The notes beneath the pieces are model-generated. The model saw only the letters and a program-made list of their open reading frames with translations. It had not been told where the DNA came from and made no database searches. Shown in pieces: positions 8,748 to 12,157 of a DNA stretch of 12,157 nt. Within the stretch, counting starts at the first letter, position 1; each line of letters starts with the position of its first letter. This stretch comes from JAQUGA01 sp964521105. Its GTDB lineage: Bacteria > Bacteroidota > Bacteroidia > Bacteroidales > WCHB1-69. The stretch lies in the NCBI GenBank assembly GCA_964521105.1, contig CAZFPO010000089.1, positions 1-12,157 on the forward strand, read 5' to 3'. Both the position numbers and the translations under genes were made by a program.

Positions 8748-8780
8748 AAGTAAGCTTAATTAAGGTTAAATTAAAATATC

Positions 8781-11723
8781 ATGAAAAAACTACACATAAT
8801 AATTACCGCAAATATTGTTTTAAGCAGTCTTTTTAGTATTCAAGCTCAAAACGAAAACGTTGTTCAGTTTGTCAATCCATTTATTGGCACAGGTGGGCAC
8901 GGACACACATATCCGGGAGCACAACTTCCATTTGGATTTATGCAACTTAGTCCCGACACTCGCTTAGATGGATGGGACGGTTGTTCGGCGTATCATTATG
9001 CCGATTCCATTATTTATGGATTTTCGCACACGCATTTAAGTGGAACCGGTTGTTCCGATTATGGGGATATTTTACTCATGCCTGCCATAAATATTAAAAC
9101 GCCTGAAAAATATAGTTTTGCTTCTCCATTTTCAAAATTGACCGAAAAAGCAAGCCCTGGTTATTATTCGGTTCGCCTCGAAAAACCAAATGTATTGGTC
9201 GAACTTACTGCTACTGAGCGTTGTGGAATGCACAAATATCTATTTCCCAAAAAATCCGAACCAAGCGTTTTTTTAGATTTAAAACATCGCGATGAAGTAT
9301 TAGACTCATACATCGAAATTGTCAGTAATACTGAAGTTCGCGGAATGAGACGCTCAAAAGCATGGGCTAACAATCAGCATATTTATTTTGTAATTCGATT
9401 TTCAGAACCTTTTACAAAAGCAGAAATATTCAACAACGACAAAATTGATCCATCTAATCGTTATGCTAAATCAAAAAATATTAAAACAAAATTTATTTTT
9501 TCTCCGAAACTAAGGAGTCCACTTTTGGTTAAAATTGGAATTTCAGGGGTTGATACTCTTGGAGCTCGTTTGAATTTAGAAAAAGAAATGCCCAATTGGG
9601 ATTTTAATAAAATAAAAAAACAAGCAGAAGATAAATGGAATAAAGAGTTATCTAAAATTGAAGTTGATGGCGGAACTGCTGATCAAATGACAGTTTTTTA
9701 TTCGGCACTTTATCATGCTTTTTTATCACCAAATATTTATAATGATGTCGATGGACGATATCGGGGTCGCGATAACGAAATTTATATTGCCAAAGGATGG
9801 AATTATTATACTGTTTTTTCGTTATGGGATACCTATCGAGCTTTACATCCTTTATTAACCCTAATTGACCCAGCAAGAACACTTGATTTTTTAAAAACTT
9901 TTATTGCTCAATATGAGCAATCGGGATTATTGCCGATGTGGGAACTATCGGCAAATGAAACCGATTGTATGATTGGTTATCACTCGGTATCAGTAATTTA
10001 CGATGCTTGGATGAAAGGGATTAGAGGATTCGACCTCGAAAAAGCCTATCAAGCAATGAAAGCGTCGGCAATGCAAACCCGACTTGGTTTGAATGAGATG
10101 GATAAATTTGGTTATATCCCAGCGGATATGGAGCATGAGTCGGTATCCAAAACCCTCGAATATGCTTATGATGATTGGTGTATTGCTCAAGTTGCCAGAT
10201 TATTAAAAAAAGAGAATGATTACAAATATTTTATTCAAAGAGCACAGGCTTGGAAACATGTTTTCGATACATCTACAGGATTTATGCGACCTCGTTTTAA
10301 TGGAGGATGGTCAAGCCCATTCGATCCAACTGAAGTGAATAATAACTATACCGAAGCCAATTCGTGGCAATATTCCTTTTATGTTCCTCAAGATATTGAA
10401 ACGTTTATTCAAAAAATGGGAGGGAAGGAAGCTTTTGAAGCAAAATTAGATGCCTTATTTCAGGCAAAATCTTCGTTAACAGGTCGAGAACAGGTTGATA
10501 TTACAGGTCTTATTGGTCAATATGCACATGGCAATGAGCCGAGTCATCATATCGCATATTTATATAATTTTGTAGGTGCACCTGAAAAGACACAATTCTA
10601 TGTTCGTAAAATTATGAATGAATTTTATTCGTCAAAACCCGATGGACTATGTGGTAACGAAGATTGTGGACAAATGTCGGCTTGGTTGGTTATGAGTGCG
10701 ATGGGTTTTTATCCGGTTACTCCCGGAACAACGCAATACTGTGTGGGATCGCCATGGTTTAAAAAAATAAAAATTAACTTTTCAAATGGTAAAGTTTTTT
10801 CAATTGAAGCTCCCGGAAACTCAAATGAAAACATTTATATCAAGTCGGCGATGTGGAATTACAGTGCTTATAATTCACTGTTTTTAAACCACGAAGATAT
10901 CATAAATGGCGGAACTCTATTTTTGGAAATGACTTCTAAAAAAGGCTCCTCTTTTGGTAAAGTAGATGAATCTTCAAAGTATACTAAAATTATTGATAAT
11001 CAGATTATTGTTAGTCCTGTAATAGAAGCAAAATCTCGCACATTTAAAGACAGTTTGAAGATAAGTTTTTCATTTGAGGCAGACGAAAATACATCGGTTT
11101 ATTTTACCGTTGACGGTTCAACTCCAACAGTGAACTCAGTAAAATATTCTGCACCATTTTATATTAGTAAAACAACAACTGTTAAAGCACAGATGTTTAA
11201 TCGTTTAGGGCAATCGAGTGTGGTTACAACTGCTAATTTTTATAAAATCGATAAAGACGTAAAAGTTACTTTAAAACATCTATACAATCCACAATACAAT
11301 GGTGGTGGTGCCGAAGGTTTAGTAGATGGAATTCGTGGAACCACAAATTGGCGACTTGGAAACTGGCAAGGGTATCAAGAAACCGATTTTGAAGCGGCGG
11401 TTGATTATGGTTCATTAAAAACTATTAATGAAGTTGGTGCAAGTTTCTTACAGGACGTTCGCTCATGGATATGGATGCCGAAAGAAGTAACTTTTTGGAC
11501 TTCTGCAGATGGGGTAAATTATAATCTTATAGGTACAGTACCAAATTTGATGAAGGACGATAATTATGATGTAAAAGTCTCTGATTTTACATTTAAACTA
11601 CCTACATCGACTCAAGCTCGATATTTAAAAGTACTTGCAAAAAACTATGGAAACATTCCCGAATGGCATGCAGGTTTTGGTGGTAGGGCTTTCATTTTTG
11701 TAGATGAGGTTTGGGTAAAGTGA
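8781..11723 (+). CDS. GH92 alpha-mannosidase with C-terminal F5/8-type carbohydrate-binding domain
   Basis: This is a calcium-dependent exo-alpha-mannosidase family acting on N-glycan or yeast-type mannan. The signal peptide ends at SIQA/QN (residue 22). The GH92 core spans about 28-735: NPFIGTGGHGHTYPGA (32-47), GWDGCSAYHY (64-73), SLWDTYR (347-353), the EANSWQY motif with the probable acid E526, YAHGNEPSHHIAYLY (581-595), and GNEDCGQMSAW (625-635) with the probable base D628. Residues about 745-822 (YFTVDGSTPTVNSVKYSAP) form a chitobiase/hexosaminidase C-terminal-like beta domain. Residues about 828-980 form an F5/8 type C (CBM32-like) module that probably holds the enzyme on glycans. The total of 980 aa exceeds the roughly 750 aa of single-domain members because of these two modules. 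W65 in GWDGCSAYHY and the NEPSHH stretch suggest alpha-1,2 activity, but linkage preference is inference. It is the last gene of the operon. Confidence 0.94.
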   Translation: MKKLHIIITANIVLSSLFSIQAQNENVVQFVNPFIGTGGHGHTYPGAQLPFGFMQLSPDTRLDGWDGCSAYHYADSIIYGFSHTHLSGTGCSDYGDILLMPAINIKTPEKYSFASPFSKLTEKASPGYYSVRLEKPNVLVELTATERCGMHKYLFPKKSEPSVFLDLKHRDEVLDSYIEIVSNTEVRGMRRSKAWANNQHIYFVIRFSEPFTKAEIFNNDKIDPSNRYAKSKNIKTKFIFSPKLRSPLLVKIGISGVDTLGARLNLEKEMPNWDFNKIKKQAEDKWNKELSKIEVDGGTADQMTVFYSALYHAFLSPNIYNDVDGRYRGRDNEIYIAKGWNYYTVFSLWDTYRALHPLLTLIDPARTLDFLKTFIAQYEQSGLLPMWELSANETDCMIGYHSVSVIYDAWMKGIRGFDLEKAYQAMKASAMQTRLGLNEMDKFGYIPADMEHESVSKTLEYAYDDWCIAQVARLLKKENDYKYFIQRAQAWKHVFDTSTGFMRPRFNGGWSSPFDPTEVNNNYTEANSWQYSFYVPQDIETFIQKMGGKEAFEAKLDALFQAKSSLTGREQVDITGLIGQYAHGNEPSHHIAYLYNFVGAPEKTQFYVRKIMNEFYSSKPDGLCGNEDCGQMSAWLVMSAMGFYPVTPGTTQYCVGSPWFKKIKINFSNGKVFSIEAPGNSNENIYIKSAMWNYSAYNSLFLNHEDIINGGTLFLEMTSKKGSSFGKVDESSKYTKIIDNQIIVSPVIEAKSRTFKDSLKISFSFEADENTSVYFTVDGSTPTVNSVKYSAPFYISKTTTVKAQMFNRLGQSSVVTTANFYKIDKDVKVTLKHLYNPQYNGGGAEGLVDGIRGTTNWRLGNWQGYQETDFEAAVDYGSLKTINEVGASFLQDVRSWIWMPKEVTFWTSADGVNYNLIGTVPNLMKDDNYDVKVSDFTFKLPTSTQARYLKVLAKNYGNIPEWHAGFGGRAFIFVDEVWVK

Positions 11724-11914
11724 TTTATAACACTCAACATCCATAGAATTTTATATTTAGAAAATAGTAGATTTTCTGTAAGTTCATCTTTGACTAACAC
11801 TTCCTGTTTGATTTGTTCGCTTACTTCGGGAAATTAAATGAATTGTCATATGGATTTTTTTTTTTTGATTCAAGGCTCTTCTTCTAGATTTATTTGCAAT
11901 AAATATGTTGTTGA
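11724..11914. other. Intergenic stretch without a convincing gene
   Basis: Between the operon end and the repeat array I find no ORF of convincing length. The notable items are the weak hairpin at 11759-11777 and a T12 tract at 11855-11866. On the minus strand a short reading frame, roughly 11835 down into the GH92 gene, gives a protein-like peptide (FPEVSEQIKQEVLVKDEL), but it is closed upstream by a TAA with no start codon. It may be a decayed gene fragment or chance. Confidence 0.4.
11759..11777 (+). terminator. Weak hairpin after the GH92 gene
   Basis: This is a perfect 7-bp inverted repeat, AGAAAAT / ATTTTCT, with a 5-nt loop (AGTAG), 36 nt past the GH92 stop codon. It contains only one G-C pair per arm near its base and is not followed by a T tract, so it is at best a weak intrinsic terminator or 3'-end stabiliser for the five-gene transcript. 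A T12 run occurs about 80 nt further on (11855-11866) without an evident GC-rich stem before it. Confidence 0.25.
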
Positions 11915-12112
11915 CAAAAAACAAAAAATATAATTAAATGTTGTATCAAAACAACAAAATAAGTTTTAAATAGTTTTATGAAAACAACAAAAAAATATTG
12001 TATATTAATGTTAAAAACAACAAAATATATTTTAAAATGGTGTTTTAATACAACAAAAAGTATTAATTTTTTGTACAAAAATTCAATATGATACAATTAA
12101 TTTGGCTGTTTT
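11915..12112. repeat. 33-nt-period direct-repeat array with AAAACAACAAAA core
   Basis: The word ACAACA starts at 11951, 11984, 12017 and 12050, exactly 33 nt apart each time. Taking units of 33 nt from 11948, the first 12 bases are AAAACAACAAAA in three units and AATACAACAAAA in the fourth; the remaining 21 bases vary, are A/T-only to A/T-rich, and tend to end in a T-rich GTTTT/TGTT stretch. A degenerate copy precedes (11915-11947, CAAAAAACAAAA) and a more decayed one follows (12080-12112). Junctions form small dyads, such as GTTGT-6 nt-ACAAC at 11940-11955 and GTTTT-ATG-AAAAC at 11973-11985. The periodicity is seen directly; what the array does is unknown. Confidence 0.8.
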
Positions 12113-12121
12113 CTATAATTG

Positions 12122-12144
12122 GGTTGATAGTTTAATTTTCAACC
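12122..12144. repeat. Inverted repeat GGTTGA / TCAACC near right edge
   Basis: These are 6-bp perfect arms separated by 11 nt of A/T-rich sequence. It could be part of a terminator or regulatory site belonging to a gene beyond the edge. The stem is short and no T tract is visible, so little weight can be placed on it. Confidence 0.2.
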
Positions 12145-12157
12145 ATTGAACCTCTAC

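Noticed and set aside
8755..8764. Palindrome CTTAATTAAG between GH2 and GH92 genes
   Set aside because: A 10-bp A/T-rich palindrome in a 33-nt intra-operon gap is expected by chance and has no supporting promoter elements.
11700..11835. Minus-strand protein-like peptide (FPEVSEQIKQEVLVKDEL) downstream of GH92
   Set aside because: It is closed upstream by TAA, has no start codon and continues into the antisense of the GH92 gene; too short to call a pseudogene.
11890..12096. A 68-residue minus-strand protein gene
   Set aside because: It can start only at TTG, lacks a ribosome-binding context, and its 11-residue periodicity follows from the 33-nt DNA repeat; kept as a finding but not annotated as a CDS.
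11915..12112. CRISPR array
   Set aside because: Only about 12 nt are conserved per unit, the 33-nt period is shorter than any repeat-plus-spacer unit, the filler is low-complexity A/T sequence, and no cas gene is in the window.

Overview
The window is AT-rich DNA from a member of the Bacteroidota, most likely a free-living or environmental relative of the Bacteroidales or Marinilabiliales rather than a named species I can recognise. The evidence is a SprB-type repeat surface protein of the gliding/type IX secretion world, a TATCTTTG box matching the Bacteroidota -7 promoter consensus, start sites without Shine-Dalgarno sequences, and the protein families themselves (FucP/GluP-type sugar permease, LacI with a Bacteroidota-style helix-turn-helix, GH92).

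Left part (1-2509, minus strand): two co-directional genes for exported proteins, 14 nt apart. First comes a small secreted protein of 183 aa that I cannot name. Then comes a large secreted protein whose 647 N-terminal residues are visible. It runs off the left edge and ends, within the window, in one complete and one partial SprB-type repeat. A divergent intergenic region (2510-2745) carries the likely promoter of this pair and a perfect-arm dyad just upstream of the regulator on the other strand.

Main part (2746-11723, plus strand): a tight five-gene run, LacI regulator - FHS-family hexose/H+ symporter - ROK sugar kinase - GH2 beta-mannosidase - GH92 alpha-mannosidase. Spacings are +1, -4 (ATGA overlap), +26 and +33 nt, so it looks like one transcript. 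The glycosidases have signal peptides and act outside the cytoplasm, probably in the periplasm. GH92 trims alpha-mannose from N-glycans or mannan and GH2 releases beta-linked mannose from the exposed core. The symporter brings in the free hexose, the ROK kinase phosphorylates it, and the LacI protein probably represses the set until sugar is present. No SusC/SusD pair, isomerase or GlcNAc-releasing enzyme is present in the window, so this is a small mannoside-scavenging unit rather than a canonical PUL.

Right part (11724-12157): 434 nt without a convincing gene. It holds a weak hairpin behind the GH92 gene, a T12 tract, and an unexpected direct-repeat array. The array has an AAAACAACAAAA core recurring at exactly 33-nt spacing, four clear copies plus one or two degenerate ones, with small dyads at the unit junctions. 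This array is the least explained element in the window.
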